Counted from the first letter of the stretch, positions 34,506-43,405 are shown. The stretch is 64,000 nt of DNA from Ochrobactrum sp. BTU1 (GCA_018798825.1 CP076356.1:310001-374000), one strand, 5' to 3'. Numbers and translations: made by a program. The notes: a model not told the origin generated them from the letters alone.

Positions 34506-35993
34506 TTACTCGATCCCGGCGATCTTCTTCACCTGGGCGACATAGCCGTCACGTTTGACTTCATTGTATAGTCGAGCGCGCAAGGCGGGAGCCGGTGTGG
34601 CGTTGACGTTTTCAAACAGTGCAACGCGGCCAGCCAGAGAGCCGGAGGTCATGTCCCAGATGAAATTCATCAGCTGTTCTTTCACCATGGCCGATACGCC
34701 GTGTCCGGGCAGCAGTTCATGCAGGAAGTGGCCAACTTCCGGATTGTCGAAGGCTTTCTTGCCAAAGCGCATCACCAGTCCCTGACCGCATAATTCCTGA
34801 AGGATATGAATGATCTTCGGATAGTTTTCGATCGAATAAAGGCGACCGGCGGTCAGCATGCCGACATCAGGCCGCATGACGTCGCCTTCGGTCGGGACTG
34901 CCAATGCTTCGGCCGCAGTGACGAAGGCACGGAGCGTCTGTGCATATTCGACCAGCTGACCCAGCATCATTTGCACGGCTGGAATTTTACCAGTGCCGAG
35001 ATAATCGAGAACCATCTGACCCGCACCGACGAAGAGTTCCGCTTTCACGGCGAGACGGGTGAGAACGTGCCAATGCGCGAAAACGCAGACCGGACCGTAA
35101 TAGCTCATGGCCGTCGGATCGCCGAGGTTGAAGAGCCGTTCCTTTGGCACGAAAACATTATCGAACACGATGAACTGGTCAGCTTCTTCGCCAAGGCTCG
35201 ACACTGGATGGTCGAACTTGCTCGACAATGGCTGCGAAACCATTTCACGCGAGATCATTTTGATGCCGGGCGTGTCGATCGGGACCGAACCCCAGATGCA
35301 GGCATCCGCAGGGGTTTCCTGAATGCCGCCGAGATTGGTGAAAAAGATATCGTTGGCCTGCGCGGCAATCGAACCTACCGTCTTTGCACCATATATATAG
35401 ACGCCGTCTTTGGTAACCTTGCGCGCTTTCAGCAGTGAGGCTTCCGAGGCCTTGGGCGATGAACGGTCTGCCTGCGGGCCAGCAAGGCTTTCCGAAGCGG
35501 TCAGGTTATTATTCTGACCATATTCCATGTATCGTTCGATGTTTTCGGCGAAGTCCGGATCAATGCCGTCGATAAGCGACTTCTTTTTCTTGAATGTCGG
35601 CAGATAGGCATAGAGACCCACCACGATGGAGGGCGCGAGGTCTGGCGGACGTCCGAAGGTGCCAGCGGTTTTAAGCGAGGTATATTCGATCATGCGGCGG
35701 CGGGCGGCCAGGTCTTCTTTCGTGCGTGGGATCTGCCACGAACGGCTAAGAACCGCACCTGCCTTTTCATCGTAATAGGTGGTGGCATCGGCATGTTCGT
35801 CGGTGAACTGATCGTCGAACATCGAAGCCAGAAGGTCGATGCCCTTGGCCAGCGCCGGTTCATCATAGACGGAGTTGAGTTTTGAGCCGCCAACCCAGAT
35901 CTGGCGATTGTCCTTGAGGGACTCCTTATATTGCGCGCCGGTCTTCAACCGGTGCGGCGTGCTGGAAGGTTTTGTAGCTGTTCCCTGTGTCAT
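34506..35993 (-). CDS. HpaB-like FADH2-dependent monooxygenase
   Basis: Large component of a two-component flavin monooxygenase (4-hydroxyphenylacetate 3-hydroxylase family), 495 residues. The N-terminal HpaB-N domain starts around RLKTGAQYKESLKDNRQIWV. Family stretches in the middle include ITREMVSQPLS-like KMISREMVSQPLSSKFDHPV and IVFDNVFVPKERLFNLGD, and the C-terminal domain includes HELLPGHGVSA. The ATG at 35993 follows AGGAGG. It hydroxylates a phenol or pyridinol using FADH2 from the flavin reductase in the same cluster. In context I suggest C6 hydroxylation of a 3-hydroxypyridine. The pyridine-cleaving PyrA enzymes belong to the same family. Confidence 0.9.
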   Translation of the reverse strand: MTQGTATKPSSTPHRLKTGAQYKESLKDNRQIWVGGSKLNSVYDEPALAKGIDLLASMFDDQFTDEHADATTYYDEKAGAVLSRSWQIPRTKEDLAARRRMIEYTSLKTAGTFGRPPDLAPSIVVGLYAYLPTFKKKKSLIDGIDPDFAENIERYMEYGQNNNLTASESLAGPQADRSSPKASEASLLKARKVTKDGVYIYGAKTVGSIAAQANDIFFTNLGGIQETPADACIWGSVPIDTPGIKMISREMVSQPLSSKFDHPVSSLGEEADQFIVFDNVFVPKERLFNLGDPTAMSYYGPVCVFAHWHVLTRLAVKAELFVGAGQMVLDYLGTGKIPAVQMMLGQLVEYAQTLRAFVTAAEALAVPTEGDVMRPDVGMLTAGRLYSIENYPKIIHILQELCGQGLVMRFGKKAFDNPEVGHFLHELLPGHGVSAMVKEQLMNFIWDMTSGSLAGRVALFENVNATPAPALRARLYNEVKRDGYVAQVKKIAGIE

Positions 35994-36062
35994 TGGGCCT
36001 CCTATTTGCAATTGGAATCGCCGGTGTTCCCCGGTTTTATGAAGCGTTTCCGATTATATAAG

Positions 36063-36473
36063 TCAGGCGCTTTCGGCCCTTTCTTCACGCATTTGCCGGA
36101 TTACGTCCGAAGCAACGCGCATGGCGTCGAGCGCGGCAGGCACACCGCAGTAAATCGCGGCCTGAAGAATGACCTCGACGATTTCGTTCTCGGTCACGCC
36201 ATTGTTCAATGCACCGCGAACGTGAATCTTGATTTCATGCGGACGGTTCAAAGCCGTCAGCATGGCGAGGTTGAGAAAACTGCGTGTCTTTCGCTCGAGA
36301 CCAGGACGGGTCCAAATTTCACCCCAGCACCATTCGGTCACGAGCTTTTGAAGCGGTGCGGTCAAATCGTCGGCATTGGCCAGCGAAGGCGCGACATAAG
36401 CCTCGCCAAGCACTTCGCGCCGAACCTTCAACCCCTTCTCGAATTGTTCACCTTTGAATTCAGGACGAGTCAT
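36063..36473 (-). CDS. carboxymuconolactone decarboxylase family protein
   Basis: 136 residues, PcaC/CMD type: begins MTRPEFKGEQFEKGLKVRRE, with TEWCWGEIWTRPGLERKTRS and AMLTALNRPHEIKIHVRGAL, the classic CMD core containing the catalytic Glu/Arg/His region. The ATG at 36473 has GGAGA six bases upstream. First gene of the minus-strand group, followed by the HpaB-like gene. In the proposed pathway it might remove CO2 from a carboxylated ring-opening product, but family members also act as peroxidases and lactonases. Confidence 0.88.
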   Translation of the reverse strand: MTRPEFKGEQFEKGLKVRREVLGEAYVAPSLANADDLTAPLQKLVTEWCWGEIWTRPGLERKTRSFLNLAMLTALNRPHEIKIHVRGALNNGVTENEIVEVILQAAIYCGVPAALDAMRVASDVIRQMREERAESA

Positions 36474-36555
36474 ACATGTCTCCGTTAAGGTGGCAGTGCG
36501 CCAGCTGGTCCCCATAGTTGTCTTGTTTATTGAGCCAAGGTTAGACATGTCGGAC

Positions 36556-36596
36556 TTGACCTGTCAATAGATTGTATGACAAGATTACGGTCATAC
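36556..36596. promoter_or_regulatory. divergent control region with two palindromes
   Basis: Between the CMD-like gene (minus) and the hydrolase gene (plus). TTGAC-CT-GTCAA (36556-36567) contains a minus-strand -35-like TTGACA with a TCTAAC -10-like element 16 bases further. Beside it is GTATGAC (36574-36580), nine bases, GTCATAC (36590-36596), a perfect 7-bp inverted repeat whose spacer contains TTACGG. The TACGGT word recurs in the control regions at 41855-41860 and 43518-43523. Confidence 0.6.
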
Positions 36597-36658
36597 TGTA
36601 GGCTAGGATAAAATTGTTTGACGCGCCGACGTTGAATAAGCTTTGGGGCGGGAGGATC

Positions 36659-37510
36659 ATGGCAGAACCGATAGCCGAAACTGACGGGAAAATAGCGCCC
36701 TTCGAGCTTTATGCTTTGCGTTACGCCACACATGGTGGACGGACTGTGAATGACAATTTTCTTCATGTTTCCGACCCACATGAGTCGGGCGCTGATCTCG
36801 ATTATTTCGTCTGGCTTGCCCGGCGCGGCGACGAGGTCTTCGTGATAGATACTGGCTTTGGGCAGGATGCAGCCGATGCGCGTGGCCGGACCCTGCTACG
36901 CAAACCAGTCGATGCCCTTGCGCTTCTTGGCGTCGATGCAAACCATGTGTCGCAGGTTGTGCTGACGCATCTCCATTATGATCACGCAGGAACGCTTGGC
37001 GATTTCCCGGCTGCGCATTTTCATTTGCAAGTTGATGAAGCGGGACATGCCACAGGCCCCTGCATGTGCGACACGAAAGCGCGCGCTCCTTTCGATGTAG
37101 AAAACATTGTGGCCTATGTTCGTAGCCTCTATGCGGGCAGGATAGCGTTTCACCGGGGCGACCATGAGCTCTCGCCTGGTTTCTGGCTTCATGCCGTGCC
37201 TGGCCACAGTGCGGGATTGCAAGTGGTTCGCGTCTATACCGCCCGGGGCTGGGTGGTTCTTGCTTCTGATGCTACCCATTTTTACGCCAATATGGAGCGC
37301 CGCAATCCATTTCCTGTGCTCTATGACGAGGCATCTCTCATCCGCGTCTATGCCCGGCTGAACGAACTTGCGCCGAGCCTTGATCATATTGTTCCCGGCC
37401 ATGACCCCGCAGTAATGCGTGCCTATTCATCACCTTCGGCGGAATTGGAAGGCATTGTTGTCCGCCTTGATGTTGCACCGCGTTTGACTTGGGCGGAGCT
37501 GACGCGATGA
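36659..37510 (+). CDS. metallo-beta-lactamase-fold lactonase-type hydrolase
   Basis: 283 residues with the zinc motif THLHYDHAG (His104, His106, Asp108, His109), further ligands in VPGHSAG and ASDATH, and a C-terminal VPGHDP. It resembles N-acyl-homoserine-lactonase-like enzymes, the same superfamily as 4-pyridoxolactonase of vitamin B6 catabolism. In this cluster, opening of a pyridoxolactone is the best guess. The ATG at 36659 has a strong GGGAGGATC site; the upstream in-frame start is unlikely. Its stop overlaps the next start (ATGA). Confidence 0.85.
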   Translation: MAEPIAETDGKIAPFELYALRYATHGGRTVNDNFLHVSDPHESGADLDYFVWLARRGDEVFVIDTGFGQDAADARGRTLLRKPVDALALLGVDANHVSQVVLTHLHYDHAGTLGDFPAAHFHLQVDEAGHATGPCMCDTKARAPFDVENIVAYVRSLYAGRIAFHRGDHELSPGFWLHAVPGHSAGLQVVRVYTARGWVVLASDATHFYANMERRNPFPVLYDEASLIRVYARLNELAPSLDHIVPGHDPAVMRAYSSPSAELEGIVVRLDVAPRLTWAELTR

Positions 37511-38289
37511 CATTTGCAACACGACGTCGTGTTCTAATCACCGGTTCGGCTCTCGGCTTAGGCCTGGAACTGGCCCGCAGCTTTGCGAAGGCTGGTGATC
37601 ACATTTTCCTCACCGATATTCAGCCCGAAGTAAGCGATGCCGCAAGCGCATTGAGCCGGGAAACAGGACAGACAGTTGGCTCGTTGGTGGTGGATCTTTC
37701 TAAGGTCGGGGCAGTCGATCATCTTGCAGCAACTGCCCGTGACCAGTTGGGTGGTATTGATATTCTGATCAACAATGCGGTTATTCGCAAGATGTCGCCA
37801 GTCGAGGCGCTGGCTGACTCCGATTGGGACAAGGCACTCGAGGTTAATCTCTCGACACCCTTCCGGCTAATTCGTAACTGCCTGCCCGGTATGCAGGCGC
37901 AGGGGTGGGGTCGGATCATCAATATGGCCTCAGTTTACAGTCTCATCGCACTCGCGGGTCGCGCGGATTATGTCACCACCAAACATGCGATGATCGGCCT
38001 GACGCGGACAGTGGCGCTTGAACTGGCTTCCACATCGATCACCTGCAACGCGATCTGCCCCGGACTTATGGCAACCGATTCCGCACTTAACCGCATCAAA
38101 GTGCTGGCTTCGGAAAAAGGCATCACCACCGATGAAGCGACGCGACTTTTTCTTTCAACCCGTCAACCGGGTGGAAAATTTATTCCGATGGAGACGGTGA
38201 CTGCTTTGGCGCTGTTCCTTTGTGGCGCTGCCAGCGAAGGAATTAACGGTGCGGCAATACCGGTAGATAATGGCTGGTCGTTTGCATAA
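37507..38289 (+). CDS. short-chain dehydrogenase (SDR)
   Basis: NAD(P)-dependent oxidoreductase, 260 residues. Cofactor motif TGSALGLG, NNA motif in ILINNAV, and the full catalytic set (Ser in MASVYS, Tyr and Lys in DYVTTKHA). An acidic residue after strand 2 (LTDIQP) suggests NAD preference. It is coupled to the lactonase-type gene by ATGA. The pyridoxal 4-dehydrogenase of Mesorhizobium is also an SDR that makes the lactone substrate, so this is the leading candidate for that step; other alcohol oxidations are possible. Confidence 0.9.
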   Translation: MTFATRRRVLITGSALGLGLELARSFAKAGDHIFLTDIQPEVSDAASALSRETGQTVGSLVVDLSKVGAVDHLAATARDQLGGIDILINNAVIRKMSPVEALADSDWDKALEVNLSTPFRLIRNCLPGMQAQGWGRIINMASVYSLIALAGRADYVTTKHAMIGLTRTVALELASTSITCNAICPGLMATDSALNRIKVLASEKGITTDEATRLFLSTRQPGGKFIPMETVTALALFLCGAASEGINGAAIPVDNGWSFA

Positions 38290-38317
38290 GTGCTGACCGC
38301 AATAAAAGGAGAGTGGA

Positions 38318-39214
38318 ATGAGCGAAGTCGGTTTTGTCGGCCTTGGCAATATGGGACGCCCGATGGCGGAGCGTATCATCAGCGCAGGTTACAGCCTTGC
38401 CGTGAATGACCGCGCCGAAGCGGCCGTAGCCGCTTTGATTGCCGTAGGAGCGCAAGCAGCTGACACGATCGGCGAATTAACCGCACGCACAGAGACGATT
38501 TTCCTCTCTTTGCCGACGCCTGAAGTAGTGATTGCCGTTGGTCGCAGCATTGCTGCCAATCCCGGTGTCGTTAAGCGCGTTGTAGATCTGTCGACCACCG
38601 GACCGAAGGCGGAAATGGATCTGGAAGAAATATTGTCGGCCGCGCAAATCGCTCTGATCGATAGCCCAGTTTCTGGCGGCGTCGCAGGCGCCAAGAAAGG
38701 AACGCTTGCGCTGATGGCCGCAGGTCCTTCGCCGCATTTTTCTGTCGTCGAGCCGATGCTGCTCGCGCTTGGTAAGGTGATCCGCGTCGCCGAGGAACCA
38801 GGCAAGGCGCAGGTGATGAAGCTGATCAACAATATCTGCTCTGCTGCCGCACTTGCGATTACCTCCGAAGCCATGGTGATGGGCGCCAAGGCCGGTCTTG
38901 ATGCCGATGTGATGATTGAAGTCCTCAATGCCGGTTCGGGCCGCACTTCCGCCAGCGCAGATAAACTCCCCCGCTTCGTGCTGCCACGCGGGTTTGATTT
39001 TGGCTTTGCAATCGGGTTGTCGCTTAAGGATATTCGTTTGTGCCTTGAAGAAGCCGAACGGCTCGGTGTGCCTATGATGGTCGGCAACGCGGTGCGTATG
39101 CTCTTCTCGATCACCAAGGCCGAGCTTGGAGCGGATGCCGACATGACCGCAATTATTCGTCCGCTTGAAAAATGGGCGGGCGCCGAGGTGCGCGGCAAAG
39201 CTGCTGGCAGGTGA
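38318..39214 (+). CDS. 3-hydroxyisobutyrate-dehydrogenase-like enzyme
   Basis: Beta-hydroxyacid dehydrogenase, 298 residues. N-terminal VGLGNMGRPMAERIISAGYS cofactor motif, the substrate-site signature DSPVSGGVAGAKKGTLALMA, and the catalytic Lys in QVMKLINNI. An Asn-Asp after the cofactor motif (VNDRAE) rather than NRT suggests NAD use. It oxidises the CH2OH of 2-(hydroxymethyl)-acids, and 2-(hydroxymethyl)glutarate dehydrogenase of nicotinate fermentation is a relative. A hydroxymethyl-succinate left over from vitamin B6 ring opening would suit it. An AAAGGAGAG site precedes the start. Confidence 0.9.
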   Translation: MSEVGFVGLGNMGRPMAERIISAGYSLAVNDRAEAAVAALIAVGAQAADTIGELTARTETIFLSLPTPEVVIAVGRSIAANPGVVKRVVDLSTTGPKAEMDLEEILSAAQIALIDSPVSGGVAGAKKGTLALMAAGPSPHFSVVEPMLLALGKVIRVAEEPGKAQVMKLINNICSAAALAITSEAMVMGAKAGLDADVMIEVLNAGSGRTSASADKLPRFVLPRGFDFGFAIGLSLKDIRLCLEEAERLGVPMMVGNAVRMLFSITKAELGADADMTAIIRPLEKWAGAEVRGKAAGR

Positions 39215-39215
39215 C

Positions 39216-40565
39216 ATGAAGGGTTTAAGCCTCACTCTGGCGGAGTTTGTCCATGCGACGCATGCTTTGCCTGAAGCAGTGCTCGTTGCAGGACGACGCT
39301 CCTTGCTCAATATGGTCGGCACCGCCATAGGCGGTTCGAATGAAGCTGCGATACAAAAGCTGGTGGCATTGCTGCCAGCTTTCTCAGGTCCCGCAAAAGC
39401 AAGCATCATTGGGCGCTCCGAACGCGCCGATGTACTCTGGGCTGCCTATATCAATGCTGCGTCCTCCAATATTTTTGATTTTGACGATACCCATGTGCCG
39501 ACGGTCATTCATCCCTCGGCACCGGTTGCGCCGGCTGTCTTGGCGCTGGCAGAAGCGATGGCTGGGGAGGGGCGTCCAGTATCGGGCACCGCGTTGATAG
39601 AAGCCTTCGTGCTTGGCACGGAAGTCACATGCCGGTTGGGCAATGCGCTGCACCCGGTTCATTACGCACGCGGCTGGCACATCACCTCCACCACAGGGAC
39701 CTTTGGCGCAGCATTGGCGGCGGGTCGACTGTTGGGGCTTTCTGCGTCGCAACTCGTCGATGCCTTGGGTCATGCTCTGGCGCAGGCTTCCGGTTCCGTC
39801 GAGACCTTGGGTACGATGTCCAAAAGCCTTTCAGTGGGGCAGGCGGCACGATCAGGCCTCATGTCCGCTTTGCTGGCATCTGATGGCTATACGGGCCCGG
39901 CTGAGCCACTAGAGGGAGCGCGTGGCTTTCTGGCCCTGCATTCTGATGCCCCCGATTATGAAGCACTGATCGGCGGACTTGGTGGCGATTGGGAAATCTT
40001 GAAGAATACGTTCAAGCCCTATCCGTGCGGTGTTGTCCTCAATCCGGTGATTGAAGCCTGCCTTAAATTGCACGGTGAAGGTGGCCTGCGGGCTGATACT
40101 ATTGCTGCTGTGATCCTGACTGGAAATCCGCTGTTGCGCCAGCGTACGGATAGGCCCCACGTTACCACTGGCAGGCTGGCGCAGGTCAGCGCCCAACATG
40201 CTGTTGCCGTCAGCTTGTTGTGGGGAAAAGCAGATCTGTGGGCGTTCTCCGATGCTGCCGTAGCCGATCCTGAACTGAAGGCGCTGGGCAAAAAGCTGGC
40301 TTTTGTCGATGATCCGTCGTTCTCCTTTGAGGCGGTGGAGGTTAGCGTTCTCTTGCAAGATGGGCGCAAATTGGTGTGCAAGATCGACGGCGCCAAAGGT
40401 GGACTTGCTCATCCGATGAGCAACGCCGAACTGGTGCAGAAATTCAGAACGCAGATTGACTGGCGCGGGATCGAAATCGACGCGGGGGCATTGATCGCTA
40501 CTCTTGAAGGGATAGAGGACGCAATCGACGCAACATCATTTCTCAATTTGGCGCGAGCCAACTAG
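39216..40565 (+). CDS. MmgE/PrpD family protein
   Basis: 449 residues of the MmgE/PrpD fold, which includes 2-methylcitrate dehydratase, cis-aconitate decarboxylase and iminodisuccinate epimerase. Family stretches: FDFDDTHVPTVIHPSAPVAP with the conserved Asp and His near the active site, YARGWHITSTTGTFGAALAA, and FKPYPCGVVLNPVIEACL. The ATG at 39216 lies one base after the preceding stop; an upstream start would overlap. It probably acts on a polycarboxylate formed from the ring carbons, but the reaction cannot be fixed. Confidence 0.88.
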   Translation: MKGLSLTLAEFVHATHALPEAVLVAGRRSLLNMVGTAIGGSNEAAIQKLVALLPAFSGPAKASIIGRSERADVLWAAYINAASSNIFDFDDTHVPTVIHPSAPVAPAVLALAEAMAGEGRPVSGTALIEAFVLGTEVTCRLGNALHPVHYARGWHITSTTGTFGAALAAGRLLGLSASQLVDALGHALAQASGSVETLGTMSKSLSVGQAARSGLMSALLASDGYTGPAEPLEGARGFLALHSDAPDYEALIGGLGGDWEILKNTFKPYPCGVVLNPVIEACLKLHGEGGLRADTIAAVILTGNPLLRQRTDRPHVTTGRLAQVSAQHAVAVSLLWGKADLWAFSDAAVADPELKALGKKLAFVDDPSFSFEAVEVSVLLQDGRKLVCKIDGAKGGLAHPMSNAELVQKFRTQIDWRGIEIDAGALIATLEGIEDAIDATSFLNLARAN

Positions 40566-40600
40566 CGCATCAAAATAAAATATAATTAAGGGAGACCGAA

Positions 40601-41785
40601 ATGAATGCAGGAAAAATTGTTGATCCGATTTTTACGCTGACCACTGGTCCAGTCGATGCCTATCCGGCTGTGCTGCGAGCCTTGTCGCGTCCTGTTCTCT
40701 ATGATTATGACCCGGCGTTTCTTGCATTCTACGAGGCTGTGAATGCAAAGGTGCAGCGCGTATTTCATACCAAAACACCGCCGGTTATTCTGCATGGAGA
40801 GCCTGTTTTGGGGCTGGAAGCGGCAGCCGCCTCATTGATTGCAAGAAATGATGTTGTACTCAATCTCGTTTCGGGCGTTTATGGAAAAGGCTTCGGCGCC
40901 TGGGCTGCGCGTTATGCAAAGGAAGTGGTCGATCTCGAAGTGCCTTATAATGAGGTGCTGAGCGCTGAATTGGTGGCTGATTTCCTCAAAAAGCGCCCTG
41001 ATGTGGCGATTGTGGCGATCTGCCACCACGATACGCCATCTGGTACAGTCAATCCCGTTGCGGAAATCGGAGCCGTTGTTCAGGCCGCTGGTAAATTGTT
41101 CATTGTTGATTCCGTGTCGGCCTTCGGCGGCATGGACGTGTTGCCTGAAACTGCGCATGCAGATGTGTTCGTGACTGGCCCTAACAAATGTCTTGGCTGC
41201 CCGCCAGGATTGACTCTCCTACATGTCAGCGACGCTGCCTGGGAGAAAATCGCCGCCAATCCCAATGCGCCGACGGCTTCCATCCTGTCGATCATTGATT
41301 GGAAACGTGCTCATGAAGCACATATGCCATTTCCGTTCACGCCATCTGTTTCCGAAATCAACGCGCTGGATGCGGCGCTTGACCTTTATCTGGAAGAGGG
41401 CGAACGGGCGGTATGGGCGCGTCACGCATGGACCGCAAAAGCATGCCGGGCAGGCATTCAAGCCGCCGGTCTGAAACTATGGGCCGCACGGGAAGAAATT
41501 GCGTCGCCGACCTGTACGGCTGTGGCCATCCCGGAAGGAGTGGATGAAGCCAAACTGCGGTCGGCGATCCGAGAGCGTTACGGTGTCGTCTTTTCTTCCG
41601 GGCGTGGTGAAACGCTCGGCAAGCTAATCCGTATCGGACATATGGGGCCAACGGCACGGCCGACCTATTCGCTGGTTTCGGTTGCAGCAATTGCAGGCGG
41701 TCTCAAAGCCGCAGGGGCTCCCAATATCGACATTGGCGCAGGCGTATCTGCGGCAATGGCGGTGATTGAAGAGGCATCCGCGTAA
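40601..41785 (+). CDS. pyridoxamine-pyruvate aminotransferase-like
   Basis: Class V aminotransferase-fold enzyme of 394 residues. The M. loti enzyme converts pyridoxamine plus pyruvate to pyridoxal plus alanine without PLP. By recollection the whole sequence runs parallel to it with a one-residue offset. Key positions: Glu67 (HGEPVLGLE), Asp170 (LFIVDSVSAFGG), Lys196 (VTGPNKCLG), Arg335 (SSGRGE) and Arg344 (LIRIGHMGP), which I match to Glu68, Asp171, Lys197, Arg336 and Arg345. Alanine-glyoxylate-type aminotransferases are the nearest alternative. It follows the MmgE/PrpD gene after 35 bases, with a GGGAG site. It ties the cluster to vitamin B6. Confidence 0.9.
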   Translation: MNAGKIVDPIFTLTTGPVDAYPAVLRALSRPVLYDYDPAFLAFYEAVNAKVQRVFHTKTPPVILHGEPVLGLEAAAASLIARNDVVLNLVSGVYGKGFGAWAARYAKEVVDLEVPYNEVLSAELVADFLKKRPDVAIVAICHHDTPSGTVNPVAEIGAVVQAAGKLFIVDSVSAFGGMDVLPETAHADVFVTGPNKCLGCPPGLTLLHVSDAAWEKIAANPNAPTASILSIIDWKRAHEAHMPFPFTPSVSEINALDAALDLYLEEGERAVWARHAWTAKACRAGIQAAGLKLWAAREEIASPTCTAVAIPEGVDEAKLRSAIRERYGVVFSSGRGETLGKLIRIGHMGPTARPTYSLVSVAAIAGGLKAAGAPNIDIGAGVSAAMAVIEEASA

Positions 41786-41844
41786 CGTTGTGCACCTAAA
41801 ACGGGCAGAGCGCACAGTAGCATGCTTTCAAAAAGTGCAGTTAT

Positions 41845-41860
41845 CGTATAGTAATACGGT
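41845..41860. promoter_or_regulatory. palindrome before the GntR gene
   Basis: CGTAT (41845-41849), AGTA, ATACG (41854-41858), with TACGGT at 41855-41860. It lies 37 bases upstream of the preferred GntR start (41897). It shares the TACGGT word with the control regions at 36556-36596 and 43518-43523, which suggests that this GntR protein binds all three. Confidence 0.5.
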
Positions 41861-41896
41861 AATATGCCCGCTTTTCGCTTATGGGGGCACAAACTT

Positions 41897-42616
41897 ATGG
41901 CGATATTAATGAACGGAAAAACCCCACCTATTGATTTCAAAGTGATAAAGGCTGCCGCGCCTGTTCGTCATAGCGTTACGGAAAGTATCCGTAATTCTAT
42001 TGCGATTGGATATTTCACCGCCGGGCAGCGTATCACGGAACGTGATTTGTGCGAAATGACCGGCGTGAGCCGCACAGCTGTGCGCGAAGCGCTACGCCAG
42101 CTCGAAAGTGAAGGCCTAGTGGAAGTGGTGCCGCATCGCGGTCCCATCGTTGCGAGGCTGAAGCCCGAACAGGCTGAGGGTATCTATCAGGTTCGTGTCG
42201 AACTTGAAGGTCTCGCCTGTGAGCTGTTCGCCCAAAATGCGACAGATGATGACATCGCTGCCCTAAAGGCAGCATTCGAAATACTGAAGAATAGCGACAA
42301 GATCACTGATCCTCTGGAGCGGCTGACGGCGAAAAACGCCTTCTATGAATGCCTGATCTATGGGGCGCACAATGAGGCGCTGGGGCATACGCTGTCTTCG
42401 CTAAACGCCCGTGTCATGGTTCTGCGCGCAACGTCGCTCGGCGCACCGGGCAGAACGCGCGAAAGCCTTACCGAGCTGGAAGAGGTCGTTGGGCATCTTG
42501 CAGCAAGGCGCGGCAAACAAGCCCGCAAAGCCGCGGCCTATCACGTCATGAATGCGGGAAAAGTCGCAATCGCCATTCTGCGTGAGCGATTGGCCGAGGA
42601 GGCCAGCGCTTCTTAA
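41897..42616 (+). CDS. GntR-family (FCD) regulator of the pyridine-type cluster
   Basis: 239 residues. Winged helix at about residues 15-85 (ITERDLCEMTGVSRTAVREA, then LRQLESEGLVEVVPHRGPIV) and a C-terminal FCD helical domain. The ATG at 41897 has GGGGG upstream; in-frame ATGs at 41864 and 41909 are alternatives, the first lying almost on the operator-like palindrome. Located between the catabolic genes and the BMP transporter, it is the obvious local regulator, probably derepressing on a B6-derived acid. It is convergent with the atypical SDR gene. Confidence 0.92.
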   Translation: MAILMNGKTPPIDFKVIKAAAPVRHSVTESIRNSIAIGYFTAGQRITERDLCEMTGVSRTAVREALRQLESEGLVEVVPHRGPIVARLKPEQAEGIYQVRVELEGLACELFAQNATDDDIAALKAAFEILKNSDKITDPLERLTAKNAFYECLIYGAHNEALGHTLSSLNARVMVLRATSLGAPGRTRESLTELEEVVGHLAARRGKQARKAAAYHVMNAGKVAIAILRERLAEEASAS

Positions 42617-42627
42617 ACCGAAAGTTT

Positions 42628-42653
42628 GACGCCGGGGTCATATTCCCGGCGTC
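42628..42653. terminator. bidirectional hairpin between convergent genes
   Basis: Perfect 9-bp stem GACGCCGGG (42628-42636) and CCCGGCGTC (42645-42653). It sits just after the GntR stop and overlaps the last codons of the minus-strand SDR gene (stop at 42638). The T content after it is modest on both strands, so its terminator role is plausible but not certain. Confidence 0.45.
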
Positions 42654-43405
42654 GCTCCACCATCGACATTGATGACAGTGCCGTGCACATAGCTGGCGGC
42701 TGGGCTGCACAGGAAGCGCACAACGTCGGCAACTTCTTCTGCTTCTCCGTAGCGCTGGATTCCTTGGGCTTCGCGTAGCGCATCACGCGCCGCATCCACA
42801 GGGATATTACGTTCCTTTGCCAGCGTCTCAATTCGACGCAGCAGCCGGTCAGTCACGATATGTCCGGGGCAAAGTGTATTGATCCGCATCCCGGTGCCTT
42901 GGGCGCGCTTTGCAATCGCCTTTGTAAAGTTGATAAGTGCCGAATTGACCGAGCCGCCAATTGCGAAATCGGGTTCTGGCGTATGTGCGCCAACGCCCGA
43001 TATATTCACGATGCTGCCTTTGCTTTCGACTAGCGAAGGCCATGCGGCTCGACAAAAGCGCACAGTGGCATGAAACTTCAGCGCAAAGCCTTCGAGAAAG
43101 TCATCGTCTGTAAGCGACAGGAAGTCGGCGCGTTTCGTTGCGCCCGCGTTGTTGATAAGCGCATCGATCCGACCAGAGACGGCGAGAGTATCTGCGACGA
43201 CTTTTTCTGCTGCACCAGGCTGCGAAAGATCGGCGGCAATGACGACGACTTCCGGCGCGCCACAGGCGCGAGCAGCCTCCGCTGTCTCTTCAAGAGCAGC
43301 CGCATCGCGGGCGCAAAGACTAAGTGCAAATCCGTCTTTTGCTAGTCCGATCGCGAAAGCTTTCCCCAACCCGCGGCTCGCCCCGGTAACAATTGCTGTG
43401 CGCAT
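42638..43405 (-). CDS. SDR-fold protein lacking the catalytic Tyr/Lys
   Basis: 255 residues. The cofactor motif TGASRGLG (residues 7-14), the NNAG motif (INNAGAT) and Ser136 (VNISG) are normal. Where the YxxxK pair should be, the sequence is FAIGGSVNSALINF, with Gly at about 150 and Asn154 in place of Tyr and Lys. So it is either a divergent SDR using other residues or a non-redox member. The ATG at 43405 follows AGAGAGA. A promoter with a TACGGT motif lies about 110 bases upstream, linking its control to the catabolic cluster. Confidence 0.85.
   Translation of the reverse strand: MRTAIVTGASRGLGKAFAIGLAKDGFALSLCARDAAALEETAEAARACGAPEVVVIAADLSQPGAAEKVVADTLAVSGRIDALINNAGATKRADFLSLTDDDFLEGFALKFHATVRFCRAAWPSLVESKGSIVNISGVGAHTPEPDFAIGGSVNSALINFTKAIAKRAQGTGMRINTLCPGHIVTDRLLRRIETLAKERNIPVDAARDALREAQGIQRYGEAEEVADVVRFLCSPAASYVHGTVINVDGGATPGI

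Noticed and set aside
38389..39409. Long minus-strand frames opposite the 3-hydroxyisobutyrate-dehydrogenase-like gene
   Set aside because: Antisense shadows of a well-supported dehydrogenase; Ala/Ser-rich composition typical of reverse frames.
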